Positions 43,001-47,465 of a stretch of 64,000 nucleotides of DNA are shown here, piece by piece; positions within the stretch are counted from its first letter, which is position 1; each line of letters begins with the position of its first letter. The notes under the pieces were generated by a model. The model saw only the letters and a program-made list of their open reading frames with translations. It did not search any database and was not told the origin of the DNA. The stretch covers positions 102,242,140-102,306,139 of the forward strand of contig NW_026262712.1 in assembly GCF_021869535.1 (NCBI RefSeq), read 5' to 3'. This DNA comes from Mytilus californianus. Taxonomy: Eukaryota; Mollusca; Bivalvia; Mytilida; Mytilidae. A program made the position numbers and the translations under genes.

Positions 43001-44667
43001 CAGACAATATATGCATAAAAACAGAAATATTTCTCGAATTATTTAAAATGATAGATAAAAGAACATGTGGTATGAAGTGTTTACTTGAAATTATCAACAT
43101 CTTCCCATTTTTGTGGCAAAAATAAATTTGTTATTGGTCTGTATTGTTATTTATAATAGATTATCAAGACTATTTGTTAATATGTACAGCATAATTTCAT
43201 TATACCACGAGCAATAGTTAAGTTAGTCGTCATTAATGGCCTCAATACAAAAAAGTGAAAGAGACGGCACTTATACAATAACGGAAAAAGTGATATATGT
43301 TCAGCAAAAAACAATTTTACAAAAGTGAAAGTAAATACAATATACACAATAAAAAAAAATATGTCTCAATTTATTTTCGTTTCATTTGACGTTTTTTACT
43401 CAAATTATTTGAAATGATATATTTGTTTACTTGCAGGTATCATCGCGTTTTCTTTTTCTTATAACTAAATTTGTAAAAGTTTTATTATGGTTTATGATAG
43501 ATAACAATAAAAATAAAATTGAAAGTTACTGAAATAACTACCCGAATAATCACTGATTACACTCTTTTATTTTAGCTCTCTTTATTCCACAAGCAATTGG
43601 TAAGTAAGTGGTACTTCAATAGCCTTTATAAAAAAAAGTGGAAGAGACGACACACAACACAATAATTTATAGAAATGTTCGATGATTTGAATTGCATCAG
43701 CTTTATATCTTTATTCCATGGAATTGACGTTTGACGCTCTAAATCCTCAACCAATCATTAATATATATCACGTGATTATTAATGTAAATAAGTGAATATA
43801 CGATGATCAGCAACGGTTAATATTTTCAATGGCTACTGATTCAGACAATTATTGAGTCCGATTTGGTATATATTTTGGTATTTGATATATAATATTTCGT
43901 ACATAAATGATAGTGCATCATAAGCCTCTAAAGGCTGATTGGTATAAATATACAATCATGTTCATTGACTGCATATGTTTAAAGTAATGTATTGTATTTC
44001 ATGTATATGTTCAAAGTTGTACTTTAAAATAAAAAAAATTATATATCTATCTATACAAGGGATTAATTTAACCCGGAACAATATATATCTGTTGATACGG
44101 AAGTAAAAAAAAATAATTCATATGCTTCATTGTCGCATGACAGCAACGTATGCCACTTTAAAACAACTAAAAAAACAAAAAATTATTAACTACAAAGAAA
44201 GTAATCAATGTTCGCAGTGCTCGTGCACACAAAACATACACTTATACTTTTAGAAAAAAAAGTGCTAATTCGTCTGAAAAAGTTAGTTGACAATACATCT
44301 TGTTAATATTGAGTGTCGTTTTCAATGTATGACAATAAATTGTAAGCAAATGATATACATGCATTATAATAATCACTTGTCTTCATTTCGTTTAAACATA
44401 AAATATATTGGCACGAAAGTCAAACTAGTCTAAAACCATCTATGTCAGATGAAGCTTTCCAATAAAGACCCAATGATTAAACTATTAAAGTTAGTCATAA
44501 TAAAGTACTGCACAATATATCTATAATCAACAGAAAATTTTAAAACTCAATTAATTGTTTTCAATAAAATTTATATTTTAATTAATTTCAGGTTAGATAT
44601 GAATTATGACAGTGAAAGTGAAATAAGGAACAGAACCATTAGAGACAAGATTATTGATTACTCTTAG
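9042..44667 (+). CDS. giant ankyrin-repeat/SOCS-box protein gene (21 exons, split)
   Basis: Joining the 21 exons listed separately gives 6,693 nt, an ATG-to-TAG frame of 2,230 residues with no internal stop. The ATG has an AAAATGG context and an in-frame TAG at 9021-9023. Ankyrin repeats (GADPN, GANVN, TALH and LLLxxGA motifs) fill residues 1 to about 2100. The C-terminus has a SOCS box: SLSIICRKSI at residues 2148-2157 fits the Elongin C-binding BC box, and LPVPP at 2177-2181 fits the Cul5 box. From known ASB proteins I infer a cytoplasmic substrate receptor of an ECS-type E3 ubiquitin ligase, with the ankyrin stack choosing the target; the substrate is unknown. Vertebrate ASB proteins are usually about 250-650 residues, so this is unusually long. 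Introns 1-18 are phase 1 and introns 19-20 are phase 2. The family call is firm. Individual splice sites are by eye, and exons 2, 8 and 10 have alternative sites. Confidence 0.85.
10042..11648 (+). other. intron 1
   Basis: GTAAGT...TTTCAG, 1.6 kb, AT-rich. Short open frames occur here (for example 10684-10944), but they lack any domain or conserved motif. I see no recognisable element. Confidence 0.6.
11649..11963 (+). CDS. exon 2: ankyrin cassette
   Basis: Acceptor CATTTCAG ends at 11648. The exon is 315 nt, phase 1 to phase 1. It reads through LYLFIQAGISVDE, LLSVGASSNL, SPLILAIK and LIEAGANVNHVGEN. The end is placed by alignment with the other cassettes: 15 residues from GENETN to the last G match the spacing of GEGGKT...LKG in exon 8. 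The resulting donor G|GTCCGT is weak, and the final helix (NSARSCCVS) is unlike the usual TALHVAL. The 3' boundary is therefore the least certain in the gene. Confidence 0.65.
12766..12900. repeat. short palindromic repeat upstream of the Penelope-like remnant
   Basis: A GGGGCCGTGTCATCGAAA-type start is followed by repeated, mutually complementary motifs (TCCTAAGA, TCTTAGGA, GTCTTAGGAC), so the segment can fold on itself. It has the look of a small non-autonomous repeat. It directly abuts the Penelope-like coding remnant. Ends and target duplication are not resolved. The rest of intron 2 before it (11964-12765) shows nothing recognisable. Confidence 0.4.
12905..14995 (+). pseudogene. broken Penelope-like retroelement (GIY-YIG + reverse transcriptase)
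   Basis: This intron 2 insertion lies in the host gene's orientation. At 12976-13080 a frame reads VVYGLEG...CGLVYVGK, a GIY-YIG endonuclease signature. Reverse-transcriptase coding follows in several frames: VVVPADKAPNNIVFV near 13350, LPSLYWIPKLHK near 13560, KTFDFSTLYT near 13810, VGIPMGTNCA near 14080, the catalytic RYTDDVLSL near 14212, and SYLDLHLEID near 14325. Frame changes occur near 13660, 14030, 14100 and 14500, so it cannot make one protein. Much of the segment linking the endonuclease and RT parts is missing. GIY-YIG before RT is the reverse of classical Penelope and fits the permuted Naiad/Chlamys-type clade. The 3' part (14700-14995) is the noncoding tail, which is repeated elsewhere in the window. 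Confidence 0.85.
15302..15607 (+). CDS. exon 3: ankyrin cassette
   Basis: Acceptor TTTTTGTAG, donor G|GTAAGA; 306 nt, phase 1 to 1. Motifs are MIERGLLLNYQHPCGNHLIDLI, LMIEKGADLNLVKDGNDS, IIEGGADVSYRN and GETAFDIYGG. The upstream 15000-15301 is AT-rich intron with no recognisable element. Confidence 0.85.
15857..15913 (+). CDS. exon 4: 19-residue micro-exon
   Basis: TTATTTACAG acceptor and T|GTATGT donor bracket 57 nt that keep phase 1 on both sides. The encoded LFLESKTENCKHEESDIN is acidic and polar and has no ankyrin motif, so it probably forms a loop between cassettes. It rests on splice signals and frame only. If skipped, the downstream frame is unchanged. Confidence 0.6.
16846..17142 (+). 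CDS. exon 5: ankyrin cassette
   Basis: Acceptor TTGTTTGTAG, donor G|GTATAC; 297 nt, phase 1 to 1. It carries FLATGIDVNKC, LILEEGGDVNIMDSYYNTPLTTALE and VNVNHKGGEK. The closing helix (VPWIVENG) is diverged from the usual TALH form. The 15914-16845 intron contains no element I can name. Confidence 0.8.
17190..17348 (+). repeat. mussel interspersed-repeat tail
   Basis: The end reads GTTGACAGTTGTCTCATTGCC then ATACCGCATCTCTCTTT, the same tail type as at 8370-8405, 34430-34640 (reverse strand), 41270-41315 and 50815-50885. I recognise it as a frequent mussel repeat terminus, probably of a retroelement. Its 5' limit is unclear. Confidence 0.5.
17945..18340. mobile_element. 380-bp MITE with perfect 8-bp target duplication
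   Basis: The element at 17953-18332 begins GGTGCATTGCATTTGCGCC and ends with the complement of GGTGCTTTGGTTTTGCGCC, an imperfect inverted repeat of about 23 bp. AGATTCTA flanks it on both sides (17945-17952 and 18333-18340), a perfect 8-bp duplication. The subterminal motif GGCGCAAA is repeated five times on the right and appears as TTTGCGCC twice on the left, in the pattern of transposase-binding repeats. An 8-bp duplication fits hAT-like and some other DNA transposons. It has no coding capacity. Confidence 0.85.
18700..18860 (+). repeat. mussel interspersed repeat (GAGTCAGGAATATGACAGTTG family), copy 1
   Basis: It contains GTGAGAGGTTAAGCTTGG, ATGCCGGTACCGAGTCAGG and TTTGATGTGTTTGAGC. Related copies lie at about 20365-20560 and 24100-24330 on the same strand and at 46298-46445 in reverse. 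Its proximity to exon 6 places it just upstream of the branch-point region. Confidence 0.55.
18919..19263 (+). CDS. exon 6: ankyrin cassette
   Basis: Acceptor TCATTATAG, donor G|GTGTGA; 345 nt, phase 1 to 1. Motifs are LLLEFGADPNLEERERYSTL, LIEAGANVNYVGEGN and LTALHIYFQQ. It includes the shared cassette-end motif GANVNxVGE. Confidence 0.85.
19861..20202 (+). CDS. exon 7: ankyrin cassette
   Basis: Acceptor TTTTTTTGTAG, donor G|GTAGGT; 342 nt, phase 1 to 1. Motifs are LILQMLLDKKACTN, GDLPLHLALR, LLLNHSTEINTPDSNDKTPV, MIEIGADVKRKDNQGNTALH. Confidence 0.87.
20365..20560 (+). repeat. mussel interspersed repeat, copy 2
   Basis: It contains ACCGAGTTAGGAATATGACA and the downstream TTTGGACAGTTGTCATAGACATC-type sequence of the same family as 18700-18860, moderately diverged. 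Confidence 0.5.
20668..20735. repeat. degenerate TCAA microsatellite
   Basis: Runs of ATCAATCAATC, ATCAAGCAATC and CAGTCAATCAAG form an imperfect 4-bp repeat of about 68 bp, ending some 80 bp upstream of exon 8. Confidence 0.7.
20818..21132 (+). CDS. exon 8: ankyrin cassette
   Basis: 315 nt, phase 1 to 1, donor G|GTAATT. Motifs are LILLRYGASLNIHNDLGETP, LVQNGADLDSSSEG, LNHVGEGGKTALHVALLK. Two acceptors six bases apart (TTGAAG ending 20817 and ATTCAG ending 20823) both keep the frame and would differ by two residues. The second is closer to consensus; the first was used for the total length. Confidence 0.85.
21457..21537 (+). CDS. exon 9: 27-residue micro-exon
   Basis: CACTTGCAG acceptor and G|GTAATT donor bracket 81 nt, phase 1 to 1, encoding KYRFDVSIEAIIKQMATNAT and a short tail. 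It has no ankyrin motif and is supported by strong splice sites and an open frame. Confidence 0.65.
21885..22030 (+). repeat. solo Penelope-like 3' end
   Basis: It matches the tail of the 12905-14995 element: TTTGGTTTTCTATGTTGAG, TTTTTGCCATTGCGTTTTCA, GTTTGTTTTCGA and GCGCCCCTCTTT. It has no coding part, as expected for a 5'-truncated copy. Confidence 0.7.
22491..22643 (+). CDS. exon 10: 51-residue non-ankyrin exon
   Basis: TATGTTACAG acceptor; donor G|GTAAAG at 22644 (a second in-frame donor GTGAAT lies at 22650). It has 153 nt, phase 1 to 1, coding a basic, Ser/Thr-rich stretch (VKMRRTSSYDWPEQ, SSATTKSKSEDK). MRRTSS looks like a basophilic kinase site. Probably a disordered linker. Confidence 0.65.
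23618..23932 (+). CDS. exon 11: ankyrin cassette
   Basis: Acceptor CCTTTACAG, donor G|GTATGT; 315 nt, phase 1 to 1. Motifs are LLTAGADVNIITENGKSPLY, ERADPNIGHYPPLEIATLL, LLKYGAKVDIKNKRCETPL. The 22644-23617 intron shows no named element. Confidence 0.88.
24097..24330 (+). repeat. mussel interspersed repeat, copy 3
   Basis: AAGCTGGTTCAACCATCTAA, TTGCCAAGTCAGGAATATGG and GTTGATTTCTCTGGGATTTT belong to the same family as 18700-18860, with more divergence. Confidence 0.45.
24740..25075 (+). CDS. exon 12: ankyrin cassette
   Basis: Acceptor TTTTACTTCAG, donor A|GTAAGA; 336 nt, phase 1 to 1. Motifs are LLNEGASVNVKDENGNPPLI, LLLKKGADPNIQDIGKDSAL, ASVDHVGENCMSILQ. Confidence 0.88.
25348..25880. repeat. 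degenerate tandem repeat, about four units of 125-170 bp
   Basis: Four related units begin near 25359, 25486, 25652 and 25796. Each has a GGTTACGG or GGCAACGGC core followed by a GCCATTTT-type stretch, then ATTCCAAA, a TACACATGCC-like stretch and AACATTT...AAAGTTTCA. By eye they are clearly related but strongly diverged. Confidence 0.6.
26268..26633 (+). CDS. exon 13: ankyrin cassette
   Basis: Acceptor TAATTTCAG, donor G|GTAATG; 366 nt, phase 1 to 1. An unusual N-terminal half (EINVFVPQFWEYMQKQYDLK) precedes LLIQYDADVNAIGEKGKTAI. Between the previous exon and this one I see only the tandem repeat and AT-rich sequence. Confidence 0.82.
26746..26990 (+). pseudogene. possible decayed ankyrin cassette
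   Basis: After a TTGTTTAG acceptor, a phase-compatible frame reads YSAIDDLYEDK, GVFDDNYCRN and RIILKCLLEKN, similar to PIDDRDEM...EIVLELIQNG of exon 17, then stops at 26945-26947. A neighbouring frame continues with NTSCTALIS, resembling the usual NTALI end. This looks like a duplicated cassette with a one-base frameshift and no good final donor. A strong GTGAGT donor at 26782 could still use the first 36 nt as a micro-exon in frame, so partial use is possible. Confidence 0.4.
27613..27993 (+). CDS. exon 14: ankyrin cassette
   Basis: Acceptor CTTTTTAAG, donor T|GTAAGG; 381 nt, phase 1 to 1. Motifs are ILRRQPNLHLKDIAGKTSLE, a charged insert with RKTYLAEHERVK, LLESGATTEVASL, LISHGADMSYREKSGNSVLH. 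Confidence 0.85.
27994..28593 (+). other. intron 14
   Basis: GTAAGG...TTGTAG, AT-rich, no recognisable repeat or gene. Confidence 0.5.
28594..28932 (+). CDS. exon 15: ankyrin cassette
   Basis: Acceptor TTTTGTTGTAG, donor G|GTAAAT; 339 nt, phase 1 to 1. Motifs are WVHGRGFDLSVVNDDEDSIL, NDVKFVKNKYKNSPLHNAVK, LIEHGVDVCCRNESGLTPIH. Confidence 0.88.
29650..30003 (+). CDS. exon 16: ankyrin cassette
   Basis: Acceptor ATATCCTTAG, donor G|GTAAGA; 354 nt, phase 1 to 1. Motifs are LLENGADPNAHVGDEIPLIA, LLLDYGANVNITNSEGSSIL. The 28933-29649 intron has no named element. Confidence 0.88.
31105..31289. repeat. nested inverted repeat
   Basis: TTTGTAGCCAGGATAATATT starting at 31105 is complementary to AATATTATCCTGGCTACAAG ending at 31289, with the GTAGAAC/GTTCTAT ends also matching. 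The arms are about 32 bp around a 120-bp loop. Probably a small MITE inside the larger element. Confidence 0.6.
32388..32701. repeat. pair of direct repeats of about 83 bp
   Basis: AACTTCACAAATATATCA and AAAGACACGTTTAAAACT followed by CTTGCCTTATTCGGTCC occur at 32388-32471 and again at 32620-32701 with few differences. An internal duplication of the large inverted-repeat element. Confidence 0.7.
33662..33985 (-). repeat. solo Penelope-like 3' end, reverse orientation
   Basis: Read on the minus strand it matches the tail of the 12905-14995 element: TGTGACGTACC, GACTATTTACC, CCACATGTGGAGCGGG, TTCCGGAGTACCTGAGATCA, GCCATGGCGTTTTCAG, GATCGATGAGTTTGGATG and CGCCCCTCTTTT. It has no coding part. 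Confidence 0.8.
34430..34665 (-). repeat. mussel interspersed repeat, reverse orientation
   Basis: Read on the minus strand it contains TGTGTCATTTGGTCTCTTGT followed by a GGAGA...CCACATCATCTTTTTTT tail, the same family as at 50815-50885. The A-rich start on the plus strand marks the retroposed 3' end. Confidence 0.6.
34692..34717. repeat. TCTG microsatellite near exon 17 acceptor
   Basis: About five units of TCTG within ATCTGTCTGTCTGTC lie roughly 30 bp upstream of the CTTAAAG acceptor and add pyrimidines to its tract. Confidence 0.8.
34745..35014 (+). CDS. exon 17: ankyrin cassette
   Basis: Acceptor CTTTCTTAAAG, donor G|GTAAGT; 270 nt, phase 1 to 1. Motifs are LVKLLLGRGIHVDMVDKSGR, ALFLAIQTC, an acidic insert (DDRDEMEFDS), LIQNGSDVNLQDNSGNTALI. 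Confidence 0.87.
35475..35786 (+). CDS. exon 18: ankyrin cassette
   Basis: Acceptor TTAATTTGCAG, donor A|GTAAGA; 312 nt, phase 1 to 1. Motifs are LLQAGADPKSCNDRFCLHFA, LLLDKGASPNDFKGH, ILKHGGDVNFTDNTKRTALH. Confidence 0.88.
35982..36073 (+). other. possible alternative terminal exon
   Basis: A CAGCTTTAG acceptor at 35981 opens a phase-1-compatible frame reading MSAGLKNLLQIYLQENALMI and ending at TAA 36071-36073. Splicing exon 18 here would end the protein before the SOCS box. The helix-like LKNLLQIYLQEN could be ankyrin-derived or chance. Exon 18 also joins well to exon 19. Confidence 0.25.
36370..36537. mobile_element. 168-bp palindromic MITE
   Basis: GATAATGCATATTTTAAGG at the left and its complement at the right are the ends of arms of about 45 bp that include GTCGTAGAACACACC; both strands can read the same peptide across the arms. 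The loop contains AAAGACC...GGTCTTTC, a second short inverted repeat. Target duplication not evident. Confidence 0.75.
36997..37070. repeat. short hairpin element
   Basis: ATCAGGGCGGTACGGAATTT and its near-complement AAATTCCGTACACCCCTGAT form a stem of about 27 bp with a short loop. It resembles the core of a small foldback element. Confidence 0.6.
37085..37840. repeat. bivalve interspersed repeat with ACGACCGCA ends
   Basis: It starts TTTATACGACCGCAAAAA and ends with TCTGCGGTCGTATCC, an inverted pair. Internally it has two related segments (AAAGGTTCAATACTAC...GTTGGGATTG and AAGGTTCAATACCACC...GTTTGGGATTC) and long G and A homopolymers near 37455. I recognise this repeat type from bivalve genomes; no coding potential is seen. 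Confidence 0.6.
37841..39582 (+). other. intron 18, unannotated part
   Basis: AT-rich, with homopolymer T runs and a GGTGTC hexamer repeat at about 38530-38560. Short frames here carry no recognisable domain. Confidence 0.4.
39583..39745 (+). pseudogene. decayed Penelope-like reverse-transcriptase fragment
   Basis: One frame reads GIYQTQLAIRNISKTKS then TSYLDLVLHIDIDGRL. These align without gaps to ERIYPIELEIKDTTDTVKS and ASYLDLHLEIDIEGRL of the 12905-14995 element. It has an upstream FIDD remnant, stops and frameshifts, and lies just upstream of exon 19. It comes from a more distant Penelope lineage than the intron 2 copy. Confidence 0.6.
39943..40258 (+). CDS. exon 19: last full ankyrin unit and linker
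   Basis: Acceptor GTATTTGTAG, donor AG|GTTAGT; 316 nt, phase 1 to phase 2, the first break from the symmetric pattern. It carries KLVEFGADLNCPSITGEKPL then a longer region with DDLNDPYCQKVVVD and FNLFVSGGCDLTPVQDLKKD, which resembles the repeat-to-SOCS linker of ASB proteins. Confidence 0.83.
41010..41318 (+). repeat. mussel interspersed repeat (AAGCCAGGAACAAG family)
   Basis: It is related along its length to 8060-8408: CCTAAG(C/T)CAGGAA, GGTTCATA(G/A)GTGTTTC, AGA(T/C)(G/C)AGACCGTT-type, GCCCTTTATAGC, GTGACTTGGATGG and CACTCATACCACATCTTCTT. Same orientation. Confidence 0.7.
41640..41780 (+). repeat. solo Penelope-like 3' end
   Basis: TTTGTCAGTTTATTTTCGAT, TATGAGTTTGGATGTCCC and GATATCTTTCGCCACTCTTT match the 14880-14990 tail of the intron 2 element. 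No coding part. Confidence 0.7.
42065..42481 (+). CDS. exon 20: final ankyrin helix pair and SOCS box
   Basis: Acceptor CTTTTACAG, donor AG|GTATGA; 417 nt, phase 2 to 2. It starts with ESVLLNLLQTGLFETAECLI, the last ankyrin-like unit, and then holds the SOCS box: PISLSIICRKSIRQQL (BC box; Leu and Cys at the Elongin C contact positions), a spacer of about 20 residues, then INLLPVPPIIQSFLAL (Cul5 box; LPVP instead of the commonest LPLP). This exon decides the family assignment and the predicted ubiquitin-ligase role. Confidence 0.92.
42482..44591 (+). other. intron 20
   Basis: GTATGA...TTTCAG, 2.1 kb, strongly AT-rich. GAGCAATAGTTAAGTTAGTC...CAATACAAAAAAGTGAAAGAG near 43207 and AAGCAATTGGTAAGTAAGTG...AAAAAAAGTGGAAGAG near 43591 are a diverged direct pair. 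No gene or named element. Confidence 0.5.
44592..44667 (+). CDS. exon 21: C-terminal tail and stop
   Basis: Acceptor TTAATTTCAG; phase 2 in. It codes RLDMNYDSESEIRNRTIRDK then IIDYS and stops at TAG 44665-44667. The stop triplet is the first three bases of the hAT-like inverted repeat, so the present C-terminus was set by that insertion. Confidence 0.85.
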
Positions 44668-44928
44668 TGTTGTCAATTCGAACATATTTGCCTAACCGGT
44701 TACTCGGATAATCGTTCGACCGATTAACCGGTTAATCGGTAGTTTAAATTGATGTTTGAAGGTCCTTTCTATGGTACCCTTCAAATGTACGTTTTTGTTA
44801 TACAATGAGTAGAAGTTTGTCCTTTGGCATTATAAGGCTTGTCTTTGGGGAGTCCTGGCACAGTTTTACTTTTAATAATCCAATACTCCGTGGATTACTA
44901 TGACGTTTGTAATAACTTCAGACTGAAA

Positions 44929-44934
44929 AATAAA
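44929..44934 (+). terminator. candidate polyadenylation signal
   Basis: This AATAAA lies 262 bases after the stop codon and inside the hAT-like element. It could end the ankyrin/SOCS transcript. AATAAA is frequent by chance in such AT-rich DNA. Confidence 0.3.
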
Positions 44935-45173
44935 ACCCTTCTTGATCTCGTCGAATTGATAATGATGATGATTCTTTAATTTTTTCTTACGTAATATTTG
45001 ACCCCAAAAAAATAAATAATGAAGTAAATCGGGAAATTTAATCGGATTACTGATTTCAAATTACTTTTTAAAAACATGTATACTAATTAATCATGTTTAC
45101 TTAAGATCTTGCCCCGTGATGATACACAAGTTGTCTAAGTTCTAATTAATTTTAATACTTATGTTTTTAAACA

Positions 45174-45305
45174 ATGACCAAAGAAATTGTTCCGTATCAT
45201 ATGGACCACAATGCTGAGGCAGAGGCCTGTGATCTGTTAATGGAAATAGAGAAATTAGATATTCTCAAAAATTATGTTGACGATAATAATCAATATACTA
45301 GATAA
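45174..45305 (+). pseudogene. captured proteasome subunit (PSMD2/Rpn1-like) fragment
   Basis: ATG at 45174 opens 43 codons ending at TAA 45303-45305. The reading [20 protein letters not shown] and [17 protein letters not shown] closely resembles the conserved [20 protein letters not shown] region of PSMD2, the 26S proteasome base subunit, as I recall it. It lies wholly within the hAT-like element, so it is probably a captured exon piece rather than a gene. No other PSMD2 part is visible here. Confidence 0.7.
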
Positions 45306-45999
45306 TTGATCTGTCAATTTAATTACCACGACGATAATTTTTAAATTGAACAAAATTATAAATGATTTCAATACATATTTATATCAAATCTACTAAAACT
45401 GAAAAAAGAGTCCGGTAAACCGGTTAGCGTTTTTGGTATTCGATATTCGGTCCTTCAGACGGTTAACTGGTTAATCGATTAACCGTTGACAACACTAATT
45501 ACTATATATGAAAAAAAAAGTGGTATATAATGTATTTGGAACATAACCATCTCTGCTGAAATGGCCAAGAGATATAAAGATGCATTAAGTCAGACATATA
45601 TTAAAAAGTAATAGGTTAACATTCAAAAAAAGGTAATTCAATATAAATGAGAATATTGTACAAGTAGATCCCTTGCATGCAGAAGATATGAAGATTTTTT
45701 CACTCGAGAACATTTATTTTTTTCCAAGGACTTCGCCCGATTAAAATATGAAATTTCGATTTTTGAAAGGGTATTTAAGGGAAATGCATGTTTTATTCCA
45801 CTGTCTGTACTTTTAACTTCATGAACATTAAATATTAACTCACAAACAAGTATTCGAACCTGCAAGCCTATATTACTTTACACGACATAACCATTGACAC
45901 ACAATACCGATACAAAATGCAGAAATCAATTATCTTTGCAAATTGTACTTCTGTTTTGTTTTGTCTGAAATAATTTTGAAGACAATAATGAAAAGTAAA

Positions 46000-46445
46000 A
46001 TCACAAAAATACTGAACTCCGAGGAAAATTCAAAACGGAAAGTCCCTACACAGGCAAATTTCACTCACATCAATTTCACGTGAATTTAAATTCATTTTTT
46101 TTTAAAGTTTACGTGAAATTCATGTAAAAAATTTCATGTGAGATTCATGTGCATCTCGATTCACATGAAATTCACATGAACATTTTCACGTGAGTTTCAT
46201 GTATACGCTCGTTTGAGGTGAATCTCATGTGAAATATTTCACATGAACTTCATGTGAGATATATGTAAAATTCACGTGAGCAAATTTTGCCTGTGTAATC
46301 CAATGGCAAAATGAAAGGTCAAACACATCAAAAGAATGGATAACAACTGCCATATTCCTGACTTGGTACAGGCATTTTCTTATGTAGTAAATGGCAGATC
46401 GAACCTGGTTTTATAGTTAGCCGAACCTCTCACTTGTATGTAATA
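46000..46445 (-). repeat. mussel interspersed repeat, reverse copy, split by a MITE
   Basis: Left part 46000-46046 (AAAATCACAAAAATACTGAA, CTCCGAGGAAAATTCAAAAC) and right part 46298-46445 (GGATAACAACTGCCATATTC, CTGACTTGGTACAGGCAT) are adjoining pieces of the reverse-oriented GAGTCAGGAATATGACAGTTG family. They are interrupted by the element at 46047-46297. Confidence 0.65.
46047..46297. mobile_element. 251-bp TA-flanked MITE rich in CACGTG/CACATG palindromes
   Basis: TA CACAGGCAAA starts it and TTTGCCTGTG TA ends it, giving TA duplications at 46047-46048 and 46296-46297 as for Tc1/mariner-type elements. The interior repeats TTCACATGAA or TTCACGTGAA-like palindromes about every 15-25 bp. Confidence 0.8.
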
Positions 46446-47269
46446 TACTATTACTATTAAAAACAACAACGTTCAAAGTGTTATTTTTTTGTAAATTTTG
46501 GCTGAAATAGGAATTGTAAATTTTAAGGATAAAACATAGTGCTTCATCTTTGGAAGTTTCCATTTTTTCCGAATTGAAGCTTATATTATTTTGCGTAAAG
46601 AACTTCGTTCTCTGAAAAAATGCAAAAAAAAAACATGTTTCAAGTTTCTTCCTAAAATAAAAATAAATCGGTTTGATATTTTACAACTCTGTTTTACATT
46701 TCTTATAGAATGTTTTGTCACCTTAACTGATTGTTCTGCAATTTAATCGTTACCAACTTCATTCTTGCTGACTTTTATTTACTGTGTTTAATAATAATAC
46801 AATTTCATAATGACAAACTAATGATATTCAAACACAGTATCATACTACACAGATAAAAAAACGTACATGAAAAGCGTTCGCTTAAATGTAAAGTAAAATA
46901 AAAAGTCATGCTTTATATACAAAAGATAACAGTAACTGGTAAAATATTGAACTGTAAAATTGAACACAACATTCATCAAAACTTTACTTCTCCAAAAGAA
47001 AAATAGACACACAAACAACTAAAAACAACAGGAAACAGCACATGGTCCAGATACTCTGGCTTGTTATTTATTCATCAACTTCACGTTCCAAATACAGAAG
47101 ATATCCTTTTCACTGAACAATTCATTGTTTGTTGACTATGTGTACTGGATTTATCCCCATCAACTTGATATGCAGATACCCAATGCATAGGAAAGTCTGT
47201 TTTATATCTTGACTTGCTCCCAATGGACGGCAGAGGAAGGGAGACAATTTAATTTCAAGACAAATAACA

Positions 47270-47465
47270 AAATGATTTCTATGTAGCAACATTTTATAAT
47301 CGCCTTCATATGGAGTTAATATCTCTCTATTGAAAACATATTCCAGGGATTTCGTTTCCTGTCATTATTTCCTTGTAAGAATAATAGCATTTAAAGGTTC
47401 CAAATGGTAAAGGGGTAAATACCAACATGATGACCACTAACTTTAATTAACATAATTTGTAAATT
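47270..47465 (+). pseudogene. decayed Penelope-like coding fragment
   Basis: DNA aligns to about 14430-14640 of the intron 2 element: TTCTATGTAGCAACATT, CATATGGAGTTAATATCTCT, GGGATTTCGTTTCCTGTCAT, GATTTCCTTG-like, GTTCCAAATGGTAAAG. Many substitutions and small indels; no open frame. Confidence 0.6.

Larger units (their letters stand above)
44657..45505. mobile_element. hAT-like non-autonomous transposon, 833 bp
   Basis: Ends TAGTGTTGTCAA (44665-44676) and TTGACAACACTA (45486-45497) are perfect inverted repeats. They are followed inward by repeated CCGGTTAA/TTAACCGG-type motifs. Flanks are ATTACTCT (44657-44664) and ATTACTAT (45498-45505), an 8-bp duplication with one mismatch. Inverted repeat, subterminal motif and 8-bp duplication together fit the hAT superfamily. 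It contains no transposase but carries a host-gene-like fragment at 45174-45305. Confidence 0.85.
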
